A stretch of 64,000 bases of DNA, taken from SG8-41 sp963802355. GTDB lineage: Bacteria > Pseudomonadota > Gammaproteobacteria > Burkholderiales > SG8-41. The position numbers were made by a program, and so were the translations under genes. The notes under the pieces are model-generated. The model searched no databases and had not been told where the DNA came from. It was given only the letters and a program-made list of their open reading frames with translations. The stretch is from the NCBI GenBank assembly GCA_963802355.1, contig CAWDIV010000028.1, positions 1-64,000 of the forward strand, given 5' to 3'. This document shows, in pieces, positions 1 through 8,888 of the stretch; the first letter of the stretch is position 1; each line of letters begins with the position of its first letter.

Positions 1-5
1 GGCGC

Positions 6-1342
6 GGCTCAGCGTTAGTCCGACACTTGTTTGACGTTGACGTGACCAGGGCTCAGCGATAATCCGACACTCATGGTTCACCTTTGAAGGGTTTACGGGA
101 CGGTGGTAGTCGATGGTAGCAAGCAACGTCTGTTCGGTGGGAGCACGGCGTCTCAGGGCAAAGCAGCGGATGCAATGTTGATCGAAGTCGACCTCACAGC
201 GCACCAGACGATGAGGCCATTCAGGGCTTACTGCAAAGCGTTGCCCGAGCAGATGTGCACGTTGCCATTCTCGGTGGTTCGGCGAATGAAGATCATCTGG
301 CCGCGCAGGGGGTCCGCAGGTCGAACTCAAAGTGCTTGGGCATGGGCCGACGCGGAGCGCGATCCACGGGCGCCGAGCGGCTACGAGCACGGTGGGCGGC
401 GATGTAGGCGTCCGGAACGCGCTTGCAGCTCGGCCGTGCTGACCGACGTGGTGACGCTGCCAGACCTTGGCCTGCCACAAACCATTGAAGCTCTCGATGG
501 GGTTTTGCATGCCGTGTTCCAACGGCGGCACGAACACCGGAATGACCCCCAGCGCCAGACACAGGCGGCTGATGCGCCCCACTGTGTCGGGATACTGATG
601 TGCGCCCTGGAACACCGTGTCGTTGTCGAACTGGGCATAGGCCGGCAATCCGTCGCGCCGCCAGCGTCCCTGCAGACAGGGGACGCTCTCGCTGGCACTA
701 AGTTCGAGCAGCACCCAAGCATCGGTGAGCGCCCCGTGCAGGCTCTTGCCGGTAAGCACGCACACCAGCGGCCCGCCGGCGATCTTCAAGTCCTCGATAA
801 AGTCGAAGCAGTCGACCTCCGCCCGGTCTGCCGCTACCTCAGGCAAATACCAGCCCTTCGGTGGCGCCGGACGACGCACGCGCCCATGCGCATCGGTCGC
901 CCCGTGGCGTTTGAGCACACGGTTGATCGTGGCTCGCGATACCGGAGAACCGTGCTCCTGCAGCGCCCGCTCGATAGCATCCGCCCCATACTCGCCCAGC
1001 ACGCTGTGCTCACGCAGATAGGCTCGCGTCTGCAGAATGTGCCGCTCCAGGCTGTTTCGGTGCGATTCCAGGCGCGACCGCGCTTATGATCGGTAAACGA
1101 GAACCGATCCAGCCGTTGGCCAGCACTGCGCTCTACCCAGAACGACACCGTCCTCACGTGAACTCCGAACTCTCTGGCTACCGCTCGCAACGCGTGTCCG
1201 GAGCGCACTCGCTCGAACCATCTCTCGACGCTTGCGTTCAATGAAGCTTTTTTAGCCATGGCTCACTCATCCCAAAACCTTTTACCCTATCGCAGGTGTC
1301 GGACGAACGCTGAGCCTCAGGTGTCGGATGAACGCTGAGCCT
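6..1342. mobile_element. Degenerate insertion sequence with doubled terminal repeats (element A)
   Basis: Both ends carry two copies of one sequence in inverted orientation. On the left GCTCAGCGTTAGTCCGACAC begins near 7 and a diverged copy lies at 51-72; on the right are GTGTCGGACGAACGCTGAGC at 1296-1315 and a second copy at 1321-1340. The interior is a decayed transposase read on the minus strand. A relative with different repeats but the same architecture lies at 7479-8830. Confidence 0.75.
75..1259 (-). pseudogene. Frameshifted DDE (rve-type) transposase of element A
   Basis: Reading from 1259, the N-terminus begins MAKKASLNASVERWFERVRS and continues through a helix-turn-helix segment (AVAREFGVHVRTVSFWVERS). 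The frame is then lost. Later frames recover YIAAHRARS near 400-445 and MIFIRRTTENG near 270-300. These match the same order of motifs in the transposase relic at 7563-8756, so this is one gene broken by several indels. The DDE core cannot be read in one frame. The long open frame on the opposite strand (103-1089) has no recognisable protein features and is a shadow of this gene. Confidence 0.7.
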
Positions 1343-1348
1343 CCGCCG

Positions 1349-1370
1349 GTGATGGGTGATGAGTGATGGG
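1349..1370. repeat. Heptamer repeat (GTGATGR)n
   Basis: About three units of GTGATGG/GTGATGA lie just outside the right end of element A. The same heptamer family recurs at many intergenic places in the window, for example 11351-11380 and 30403-30440. Confidence 0.7.
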
Positions 1371-1473
1371 AGCGCATGACGTGTAGTAGTCGCGACTTGA
1401 TCTGACTGCGAGTGACTGGTTTCGCCTACCGCGACCGACCGCTTTCAGCAGCGGCGTAGGCCCGGTATCGACC

Positions 1474-1613
1474 GAGGCTGTGTGAAAACTCGGAAATTGA
1501 AGGTCCGAGAAAATTATCGAGCTTATTAGACGCGCTAGGATCGACGATCGGCACTCGGGCAATGGTCTGACGACCCTCAAAATTAGCGTCAAAATCCGTT
1601 TTCACACAGCCTC
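1474..1613. mobile_element. 140-bp miniature element with IS1182-type ends
   Basis: GAGGCTGTGTGAAAAC at 1474-1489 and its exact reverse complement at 1598-1613 enclose about 108 bp without a convincing gene. The same 16-bp end is the left terminus of the IS1182-type element at 5718-7390. The size and perfect inverted ends fit a MITE that the nearby transposase could mobilise. Confidence 0.7.
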
Positions 1614-1785
1614 GACCCCTTGCTGCCGTTAAGCTTCCCGCTGCCAACGGCAGCAATGCCGCGTTTGCGGTCATTGCGGCAGCGCCCGCCAACTGGCGCT
1701 ATCGGCCAGGTGGAGACATTGACGGTGGTGCAAGACGGCCCTTTCGAGCGGCAGGTTAAGATGCCATAGCGGCTATTCGCCGCGG

Positions 1786-1917
1786 TGTGGCGCCGAGATG
1801 CGCATCATCGCCTTCCTCACCGAGGCGCCGAGTGTGCGCCAAATCCTCGCGCGCCTGGGCGAACCGACACCGGGATTACGAATTCGATCAGCGCATCGCG
1901 TGGTAAGGACAGCTTGA
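1786..1917 (+). pseudogene. C-terminal fragment of an IS91-type transposase
   Basis: The frame reads CGAEMRIIAFLTEAPSVRQI followed by LARLGEP and stops at 1917. This Cys-Gly-x-x-Met-Arg-Ile-Ile-Ala-Phe block is the usual C-terminal end of IS91-family Y2 transposases. Nothing upstream continues the protein. It could be the missing end of the fragment at 5501-5717, which breaks off just before this block. The remaining sequence up to 2152 shows no gene. Confidence 0.55.
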
Positions 1918-2152
1918 CGAGGATCCGATCTCGCTCGTCGGGGACCGCTCGTGCCTGGGGCCCTCAGGCCGACCTTCTGCGGCCGGTCGTGTGACCCCAG
2001 GCAGGGCGCGGATGGCGATTCTTGCCATTTCTCAGGGCCGCTCAACACGAAATCCTCAATTGACCAACGGCTGACGGCGAAGAGATAATTCCTGAAGTGC
2101 CGTTGGAATTCCTGTCCTTCGCGGATATTTGCACGAGTCAGGAGGAACGCAG

Positions 2153-2983
2153 ATGAACACGATTACGGTGAAGGACGGCACGACGATCTACTACAAGGAC
2201 TGGGGCCCCAAGAACGCGCAGCCCATCGTCTTCCATCATGGCTGGCCACTGAGCGCCGACGACTGGGACGCCCAGATGCTCTACTTCGTGGAGAAGGGGT
2301 ATCGCGTCATTGCTCATGACCGGCGGGGCCATGGCAGGTCGAGCCAGGTCAGTGATGGGCACGACATGGACCACTACGCCGCGGACGCCGCCGCGGTCGT
2401 CGCGCATCTCGATCTGCACAACGCCATCCACATTGGCCATTCGACCGGCGGCGGAGAAGCGACGCACTATGTCGCGCGCCATGGCAAGGGCCGAGTGGCG
2501 AAGCTGGTGCTCATCGGTGCCGTGCCGCCGATCATGGTGAAGACGCCAGCCAATCCGGGCGGCTTGCCGATCGAGGTATTTGACGGCCTCCGGCAACAGC
2601 TCGCCGCCAACCGCGCGCAGTTCTATCGAGATTTCGCGAGCGGGCCATTCTACAGCTACAACCGGCCGGGCGCGAAGATGTCCCAGGCCGTGATCGAGAA
2701 CTGGTGGCGCCAGGGCATGATGGGCGGCGCGAAAGCGCATTACGACGGCATCAGGGCCTTCTCGGAGACCGACTTCACCGAGGATCTGAAGGTCATCGAC
2801 GTGCCGACGCTCGTCATGCATGGCGACGACGACCAGATCGTCCCGATCGCCGACTCAGCGCTGCTCTCCGCAAAGCTCCTCAGGAAGGGCACCCTGAAGG
2901 TCTACGAGAAGTTCCCGCACGGCATGTGCACGACGCATGCCGACGTGGTCAACGCCGACCTTCTCGCCTTCATCAAGAGGTAG
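2153..2983 (+). CDS. Alpha/beta hydrolase, non-heme haloperoxidase-like
   Basis: A 276-residue cytosolic alpha/beta hydrolase of the esterase / cofactor-free haloperoxidase type. The nucleophile elbow GHSTGGG puts the catalytic Ser at residue 97, the acid lies in HGDDDQIVP (about 226), and His256 is in the PHGMCTTH segment. The N-terminal HHGWPLSADDW is typical of the haloperoxidase branch. An upstream ATG exists at 2129, but AGGAGG just before 2153 favours the shorter form. The gene lies between IS91-type fragments with an MBL-fold hydrolase downstream, so it may be passenger DNA. The substrate is unknown; perhydrolase or esterase activity is typical of the family. Confidence 0.9.
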   Translation: MNTITVKDGTTIYYKDWGPKNAQPIVFHHGWPLSADDWDAQMLYFVEKGYRVIAHDRRGHGRSSQVSDGHDMDHYAADAAAVVAHLDLHNAIHIGHSTGGGEATHYVARHGKGRVAKLVLIGAVPPIMVKTPANPGGLPIEVFDGLRQQLAANRAQFYRDFASGPFYSYNRPGAKMSQAVIENWWRQGMMGGAKAHYDGIRAFSETDFTEDLKVIDVPTLVMHGDDDQIVPIADSALLSAKLLRKGTLKVYEKFPHGMCTTHADVVNADLLAFIKR

Positions 2984-3072
2984 TGATCGACCCTCGCCAA
3001 TTCGCCCTCATTTGAAGACAGGGCGGTGTTGGAATTCTTCGAGACCTCTAAGGCGGTCAACAGGAGATAAAC

Positions 3073-3984
3073 ATGAGCTTGGACATTGCCTCACACCCCG
3101 GTAGAACGGGGACCGACGAGTTGGTTCCGTCGCGCTACGCGCTGCGGGTCGGCGAGATTGACGTGCTGGTGATCAGCGATGGGGTGTTTCCGCTGGCAGC
3201 CGCGACGTTGGCCACCAATGCCGACCCGGCCGATCTGGCGGCCTGGCTGGACGACAGGCTCCAGCCGCCCGACATGTACAAGTGGCCGCTGAACGTGGTC
3301 GTGGTGCGTAGCGGCGGCCGGACCGTACTCATCGACTCTGGGGCAGGGTCGGAGTTCCCGGATTTCCCGGGGGTCGGGCAGTTGGCAACGCGACTGGACG
3401 CCGCCGGCATCGATCCCGCATCCGTGACCGACGTGGTGCTTACCCACCTGCACGTGGACCACGTTGGCGGGCTGCTCGCCGACGGGCTGAGGGGCCGGCT
3501 GCGTCCGGACGTGCCGATCCACTTGGCGGCCGCCGAGGCCGAGTTCTGGTCGTCGCCCGACTTCTCCCGCAACACTTTTGGCGGGTTTCCGGACGTGCTT
3601 CGGTCGGCCGAAGAGCGGTTCGTCGACAAGTACCGCAGCCAGCTGCGGCCGTTCGAGAAGGAGTACGAGGTGGCGCCGGGGGTGGTCGTCTGTCGCGTCG
3701 GCGGCCACACCCTCGGGCACAGCGTGGTCCGGCTGGCGTCCGGCGGCGACCGGCTGACGTTCGTCGGCGATGCCGTGTTCCCGAATCACTTCGATCACCC
3801 CGACTGGCACAACGCTTTCGACCACGACCCCGAGGAGGCGGTCCGCGTCCGGGTCCGTCTGTTGCGGGAGCTGGCGGCGACCGGCGAGCCGCTGGTGGCC
3901 GCTCACCTGTCGTTCCCGTCCGTCGGCCGGGTTGCGGTCGCCGGCGACGTCTTTCGTTTGGTACCGGCCACTGGGAGGTACTGA
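3073..3984 (+). CDS. Metallo-beta-lactamase-fold hydrolase
   Basis: A 303-residue MBL-fold enzyme. The zinc motif THLHVDHVGG gives His125, His127, Asp129 and His130; a later His lies in GGHTLGHS and a bridging Asp in FVGDAVF. There is no signal peptide, so it is probably cytosolic. The length and the N-terminal layout (a strand, then the DSG metal-site loop) fit the lactonase / methyl parathion hydrolase-like branch, but the substrate cannot be assigned. AGGAG a few bases before the ATG supports the start. It follows the hydrolase at 2153 by about 90 bp in the same orientation, and both lie between transposase remnants. Confidence 0.88.
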   Translation: MSLDIASHPGRTGTDELVPSRYALRVGEIDVLVISDGVFPLAAATLATNADPADLAAWLDDRLQPPDMYKWPLNVVVVRSGGRTVLIDSGAGSEFPDFPGVGQLATRLDAAGIDPASVTDVVLTHLHVDHVGGLLADGLRGRLRPDVPIHLAAAEAEFWSSPDFSRNTFGGFPDVLRSAEERFVDKYRSQLRPFEKEYEVAPGVVVCRVGGHTLGHSVVRLASGGDRLTFVGDAVFPNHFDHPDWHNAFDHDPEEAVRVRVRLLRELAATGEPLVAAHLSFPSVGRVAVAGDVFRLVPATGRY

Positions 3985-4012
3985 CCGCTTGTTCGGTTAG
4001 GGCCGAACTAGA

Positions 4013-4261
4013 CGACCGCATGCGTTTGAACAACTGCTCCACCGCGAGAATCGCTCCGGGGTGAAGTTCTGCGAAGAGTTGATGCTGACCCCACTCGAAC
4101 TGATCGAGCGTCTCGCCGCCTTGATCCCACCACCACGCCGGCATCGCCACCGCTACTTCGGCGTGCTGGCGCCCAATGCGCCGCTGCGCGCGGCGGTCAC
4201 CGCTGAGGAGCGGCAGCGTGCGCGTCGAGCACACAGTGGCGGTCTTGTCCCCAACCTCTAA
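4013..4261 (+). pseudogene. Fragment of an IS91-type transposase
   Basis: The open frame contains LTPLELIERLAALIPPPRRH followed by RHRYFGVLAPNAPLRAAVTA. This is the conserved segment after the catalytic domain in IS91-family transposases (the Pro-Pro-Pro-Arg / HRYFGVLAPN motif). No N-terminal catalytic part is present, and the frame runs into a stop just before the dehydrogenase gene at 4276. It is a remnant and probably marks a former rolling-circle element boundary. Confidence 0.65.
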
Positions 4262-4275
4262 CCGGAGGCACAACC

Positions 4276-5484
4276 ATGCAGCGCATCCTGATCGTCGGTG
4301 CCGGCTTCGCCGGCATGCATGCAGCCCTGAACGCCGCCCGCCTGCGAGACGAGCAAGGCGTTTCGCCCGACACACTTGAGATTGTCGTCGTTGCGCCGGA
4401 GCCGCGGCTGGTGATCCGTCCCCGCCTCTACGAGCCTGCGCCCGAGACCATGGTGGCACCGCTCTCGGAAGTGTTCAAGGCCGTCGACGTCCGATACGAA
4501 CAGGGCCGGGTCGACGTCATCGACTCCGCCAGCAAGTCGGCCATGATCGTCGGGCCCGACGGGATGCGACGTTCGCTGCACTACGACCGCCTGGTGCTGG
4601 CTGCTGGCAGTCAAGGGTTCAAGCCGGACATCCCAGGCCTCGACAAGTACGGCTTCACCGTCGATCAGCTCGACGACGCGATCGCGCTCGACCATCACCT
4701 CAACGCCTTGGCGAGGCGGCCATCCTCTGCCGCCCGCGACACGGCGGTCGTCTGCGGCGGCGGCTTCACCGGCATCGAGGTGGCCACCGAAATGCCGTCG
4801 CGCCTGCGCGCCATCCTCGGGCCAAAGGCCAACGTCCGCGTCATCATCGTCGACCGCAACGAAGCCATCGCGCCGGCGATGGGCCCCCATCCGCGTCCGC
4901 TGATCGAGAAGGCGCTGCGCGAGGCCGGCGTGGAAACCAAGCTCGGCGTGGGCGTCTCGGCGCTGACCGAGAGCGGCGTCACCCTGAGCGACGGGCAGTC
5001 TATAGAGAGCGCCACCGTGATCTGGGCGGGCGGCTTTCGCCCCAGTCCACTCACCGCACAACTCCCGGCTGAGCGCGATCGTTCCGGCCGACTGATCGTC
5101 GACCGCAATCTGCGCGTGGCCGCGGTGCCGGCGATCTTCGCAGCCGGCGACACCGCGTACGCGGCGACGGACGACCTGGGCCACCACGCGCTCATGTCGT
5201 GCCAGCATGCCAACCGGCTCGGCGCCTCCGCCGGGTTCAACGCGGCGGCGGACCTGCTCGGCGTGCCGCTCGAACCGTATCAGCAGAAGAACTACGTCAC
5301 CTGCCTCGACCTTGGCCCGTCCGACGCCGTGTTCACGAGAGGCTGGGATAGCAGGGTCGAGATGAGCGGCGACAAAGCGAAAGCCATGAAGCGCGAGATC
5401 AACACGCAGTGGATCTATCCGCCGCGCGCCAATCGCGCAGACGCCTACAAGGCCGCCGAGTGGGCGCGGCTGGTCGACTACTAA
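4276..5484 (+). CDS. NDH-2-like FAD-dependent NAD(P)H dehydrogenase
   Basis: A 402-residue flavoprotein of the pyridine-nucleotide disulphide oxidoreductase superfamily, closest in layout to type II NADH:quinone dehydrogenases. The FAD-binding motif is VGAGFAGMHAA at the N-terminus, a second Rossmann motif is VVCGGGFTGIEVA, and FAAGDTA is the C-terminal FAD-contacting segment. It is expected to pass electrons from NAD(P)H to quinones at the membrane face. AACCGGAGG upstream supports the ATG. IS91-type fragments flank it on both sides (to 4261, and from 5501), so it is a candidate passenger gene. Confidence 0.87.
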   Translation: MQRILIVGAGFAGMHAALNAARLRDEQGVSPDTLEIVVVAPEPRLVIRPRLYEPAPETMVAPLSEVFKAVDVRYEQGRVDVIDSASKSAMIVGPDGMRRSLHYDRLVLAAGSQGFKPDIPGLDKYGFTVDQLDDAIALDHHLNALARRPSSAARDTAVVCGGGFTGIEVATEMPSRLRAILGPKANVRVIIVDRNEAIAPAMGPHPRPLIEKALREAGVETKLGVGVSALTESGVTLSDGQSIESATVIWAGGFRPSPLTAQLPAERDRSGRLIVDRNLRVAAVPAIFAAGDTAYAATDDLGHHALMSCQHANRLGASAGFNAAADLLGVPLEPYQQKNYVTCLDLGPSDAVFTRGWDSRVEMSGDKAKAMKREINTQWIYPPRANRADAYKAAEWARLVDY

Positions 5485-5500
5485 GCGGATTGAACCCCGA

Positions 5501-5717
5501 CTAATTCCCGACCGCTACGAGCACCTGGTGCGCTACGTGGGTGTTACTCGAACCGCGTACGGGGCGAGCGCGCGAAGAACGCTTTGCGCCAGGACGGCGT
5601 CGCCCTGCCTTCCCCGGGCGAGGCGCCGGCCACTGAATTTGCGGCTCGCGCAAAAGCCGCCTCGGCGCAACTCTTTCGCAAGTTATACAAGGCTGATCTG
5701 CGTGAATGTCCGGTTCT
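5501..5717 (+). pseudogene. IS91-type transposase fragment cut by the IS1182-type element
   Basis: Pieces of the protein are readable with one frame change: LIPDRYEHLVRYVG, then YSNRVRGERAKNALRQDGVA, and on to FRKLYKADLRECPVL. This is the C-terminal region of an IS91-family transposase. The reading breaks at the left end of the IS1182-type element, just before the expected Cys-Gly-x-x-Met-Arg-Ile block. A copy of that missing block lies at 1786. Confidence 0.65.
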
Positions 5718-7390
5718 GGCCGAGGCTGTGTGAAAACATCTCAGGTTGAGTGCACCGGGACGAGGTCTGAGGCGTTCATTGCTCATCAAGGGGATCGAGA
5801 CAGGGTGGGCATATGAAGCGATTCATCGAAGGTGAAGACCGAACGCAGATTACCCTGCTACCGGAGTGTCTCGATGACTATATCGCCACGGACAACCCGG
5901 TTCGCGCAGTTGATGCCTTTGTTGAAGAACTCGACCTGAAGGCGCTGGACTTTGCTGGCGCCGACCCAGCGCTGACGGGGCGGCCGGCGTATCACCCGAG
6001 GGTGCTGCTCAAGATCTACATCTATGGTTATTTGAACCGCATTGCATCCAGCCGCAGGCTCGAGCGTGAGGCGCAGCGCAACGTCGAGCTGATGTGGCTG
6101 ACTGGTCGACTGGCACCCGACTTCAAAACGATTGCGGACTTCCGCCACGACAACGGCACCGGTATCTGCAACGTGTGCCGGCGATTCGTGCAGTTGTGCC
6201 GGGACCTGAAGCTGTTCACGCAGGCCATCGTGGCCATCGACAGCAGCAAGTTCAAGGCGGTCAACAGCCGAGACCGCAACTTCACCCCAGGCAAAGTCGA
6301 CAAACGTCAGCAGCAGATTGACGAAAGCATCCGGCGCTACCTGGAGGCGATGGAGACCGCCGATCGCACTCAGCCGCCCGAGGTCGAAGCCAAGACAGAG
6401 CGGCTGCGCCAGAAGATCAGCACCTTACGCGAGCAGATGAGGCGCATGGACACGATTCGCGAGGAGTTGAAGCGGCAGCCCGACGGACAGATCTCACTCA
6501 CCGACCCGGACGCGCGCTCCATGGTCTCCCAGGCCAAGGGCACCGGGGTTGTCGGATACAACGTTCAGGCAGTCGTGGATGCCCGGCATCACCTGATCGT
6601 GGCGCACGAGGTGAGCAACGTCGGCAGCGACCGGGCGCAGCTCACCAAGATGGGGATGGCAGCGAAATCAGCGATGGGCAAAGCACGGCTGCAGGCCGTG
6701 GCCGACCGTGGCTACTTCAGCGGCCCCGAGATCAAAGCGTCGATTGAGGCCGGCATCGCGCCGCTGGTGCCCAAGCCGATGACCTCCAATGCCAAGGCAG
6801 AGGGTCGTTTCAGCAAGGCGGACTTCATCTACGTCGCCAGGGATGACCAGTACCAATGTCCGGCGGGCGAACGTGCCATTCATCGTTTCACAACGGTCGA
6901 GCACGGCCTGACCCTCCACAAATACTGGTCATCGGCCTGCCCGCACTGCCCGCTCAAGACGCAATGCACGACCAGTAGCTATCGACGCATCACACGCTGG
7001 GAGCATGAGGCGGTGCTGGAAACTATGCAGCGCCGGCTCGACCGCAGACCCGAAGCAATGACGCTGCGACGACGCACGATCGAGCACGTGTTCGGGACGC
7101 TGAAACAGTGGATGGGCTCAACGCACTTCCTGACCCGGGGACTTCAACACGTCAGCACCGAGATGAGCCTGCACGTGCTCGCCTACAACATGAAGCGCGT
7201 GATCGGGCTGCTCGGAATGGCCAAATTGATGAGGGCGTTGCGGCTCGCAGGTGCCTGAGGGCGCATATTGAGACGCCTCGGGCGCTCTACCACCGCGCCC
7301 GTTACGTCGCAACCTCACAACAGACGCTGTTTGCGCCCCGATCAACCACGACAAACCAATTACCAAGTGCGTTTCCACACGGGCTCGGCC
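5718..7390. mobile_element. IS1182-type insertion sequence
   Basis: The left end GGCCGAGGCTGTGTGAAAAC (5718-5737) matches the reverse complement of the right end (7371-7390) at 17 of 20 positions. The element is about 1.67 kb and encodes one intact transposase. It is inserted in an IS91-type transposase remnant. No target duplication could be recognised with confidence. Confidence 0.75.
5813..7258 (+). CDS. IS1182-family transposase
   Basis: A complete 481-residue transposase. It starts MKRFIEGEDRTQITLLPECL, the usual N-terminus of IS1182 proteins with a DUF772 domain (about residues 15-140). The acidic residues of the DDE core are in AIVAIDSSKFKAVN (around 145), in AVADRGYFSG (around 300), and in RRRTIEHVFGTLKQWMGS near the C-terminus. 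Its length is typical of the family. It looks functional and could act on the miniature element at 1474-1613, which has the same ends. Confidence 0.93.
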   Translation: MKRFIEGEDRTQITLLPECLDDYIATDNPVRAVDAFVEELDLKALDFAGADPALTGRPAYHPRVLLKIYIYGYLNRIASSRRLEREAQRNVELMWLTGRLAPDFKTIADFRHDNGTGICNVCRRFVQLCRDLKLFTQAIVAIDSSKFKAVNSRDRNFTPGKVDKRQQQIDESIRRYLEAMETADRTQPPEVEAKTERLRQKISTLREQMRRMDTIREELKRQPDGQISLTDPDARSMVSQAKGTGVVGYNVQAVVDARHHLIVAHEVSNVGSDRAQLTKMGMAAKSAMGKARLQAVADRGYFSGPEIKASIEAGIAPLVPKPMTSNAKAEGRFSKADFIYVARDDQYQCPAGERAIHRFTTVEHGLTLHKYWSSACPHCPLKTQCTTSSYRRITRWEHEAVLETMQRRLDRRPEAMTLRRRTIEHVFGTLKQWMGSTHFLTRGLQHVSTEMSLHVLAYNMKRVIGLLGMAKLMRALRLAGA

Positions 7391-7478
7391 GGTTTGAGCC
7401 GATTGCCGTCGGCCCCATATTGCCCAGAAGCGGACACTGCCTGTCAGGTCAAGCTGCGACTATTACACATGACGGGCC

Positions 7479-8830
7479 GTGTCTCACCGATCCCTGAACA
7501 CTGGTGTCTCAGCGATCGCTGAACAGTTGAAGTATGTTTTTGGCTTTTTGTAAGGGGCTGTCATGGCTAAAAACAGCGCATTGAGCGAGTACATAGAGAG
7601 ATGGTGCGTTTGGTGCGTTCGGGCAACAGCTTGCATATGGTAGCGGAGCAGTTCCATACGAGCGTGAACACGGTCAGATTGTGGATAGCCCGCGCTGAAG
7701 GCCACCGGCTGGACCGGGTAGATTTCTCCAATCGCAGACCGGGCTGCGAGCGAGGCTGGAACCGCTTGCCGGTAGCGCTTGAGCAGCGTATTGCCGAGTT
7801 GCGACGCGCGCTGCGTGAAGAGGACATCCTGGGCGAATATGGCGCCGGTGCGATCCAGCGGGCGCTCAGGGATGAGATGCCTTATGGCGCGCCTGGGATT
7901 GCTACGATCAACCGGGCGTTGTCGCGACAAGGTCTGCAAGACGGTACACGACGCATAAGACGCGCGCCGCCGCCCAAGGGCTGGTATCTGCCTGAGGTAG
8001 CAGCGCGGCGGGCCGAGCTTGATTGCTTTGATTGGGTTGAAGACCTCAAGATCGCGAACGGCCCGCTGCTTCAACTGCTCACGGGAGTAGCACTGTGGGC
8101 AAGTGAAGTTGATGCTTGGCCTGAATTGAAGATTGCCACCGACGCAGCGCTTTCCCGCCTGAGCGAACGCTGGAAGCAACTGGGGTTGCCCGACTATGCT
8201 CAGTTTGATAACGAGGCAGTGTTTCAAGGGGCTCATCAGTTTCCTGACACGGTAGGCAGGGTCAGCCGACTGTGCCTGGCGCTGGGGGTAATACGCGGTA
8301 TTCGCGCCCCCGCGCGAGCCTGGATTTCAAAATGCCATTGAAGGCTTCAACGCACTGTGGCAGGCCAAGGTCTGGCAACGGCATCGTTTCGAAGACTTCG
8401 CGCAGCTTCTGACCATCAATGCACGCTACATCGCCGCCCACCGCGCACGCAGTGCGAGCCGCCGGGAGCAGGCCCCGCCACGCCGACCCTTTCCGCAAGG
8501 CTTCCAATTCGATCCGAACACTCCGTTGAGCGGCACGATCGTCTTCCTGCGTCGCACCGACGACACTGGATGGGCCCACTTGATGGGCCAACGCTTTGAG
8601 GTCTCCAGCCAATGGTCGCATCGGCTGGTGCGCGGCGAGGTCGATCTGGGCACCGACCAGATTCGCTTCCATGCCCTGCGGCGCAGAGATCCGGACGACC
8701 AGCCATTGCTCAAAGTAGTGCCCTACCATCGACACAACAAACCTTTCCGAGGTTAACTCATGAGCGTTCAGGGATCGCTGAGACATGGTCACATCGACGT
8801 CGAAAAAGTGTTCAGGGATCGCTGAGACTT
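7479..8830. mobile_element. Insertion sequence with doubled terminal repeats (element B)
   Basis: The left end has GTGTCTCACCGATCCCTGAA at 7479 and GTGTCTCAGCGATCGCTGAA at 7504. The right end has the inverted copies GTTCAGGGATCGCTGAGACA at 8766 and another ending at 8829. The architecture equals element A (6-1342) but the repeat sequence is different. The interior is a frameshifted transposase. About 90 bp of unassigned sequence separates it from the IS1182-type element. Confidence 0.75.
7563..8756 (+). pseudogene. Frameshifted DDE (rve-type) transposase of element B
   Basis: The N-terminus MAKNSALSEYIERW starts at 7563. A frame change near 7600 leads into VRLVRSGNSLHMVAEQFHTS (helix-turn-helix) and then the catalytic core: CFDWVEDLK, then LPDYAQFDNEAVFQG. 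A second shift at about 8300 leads into FAPPREPGFQNAIEGFN, which supplies the final Glu, and a C-terminal domain ending HRHNKPFRG at 8756. With two indels removed this is a full rve-superfamily transposase of about 390 residues. As it stands it is inactive, unless the shifts are sequence errors. Confidence 0.78.
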
Positions 8831-8850
8831 GCCCCATGACGTGTAGTCGC

Positions 8851-8887
8851 CGCACTCGTCACTGATCACTGGTCACTGGTCACTCGT
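8851..8887. repeat. Short tandem repeat GTCACTSRTCACTGG
   Basis: Four to five units of the 7-bp pattern (A/G)TCACTG or GTCACTC lie between element B and the 3' end of the Bug gene at 8889. This is a variant of the heptamer family in this window. Confidence 0.6.
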
Positions 8888-8888
8888 C

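Noticed and set aside
103..1089. A 328-codon open frame on the plus strand
   Set aside because: It runs antisense to the decayed transposase of element A; its protein has no recognisable domain and a composition typical of shadow frames in GC-rich DNA.
3440..4459. A 339-codon open frame on the minus strand across the MBL-fold gene and into the dehydrogenase
   Set aside because: Very Arg/Pro-rich translation, no binding site, and it overlaps two well-supported genes and an IS91 fragment on the other strand.
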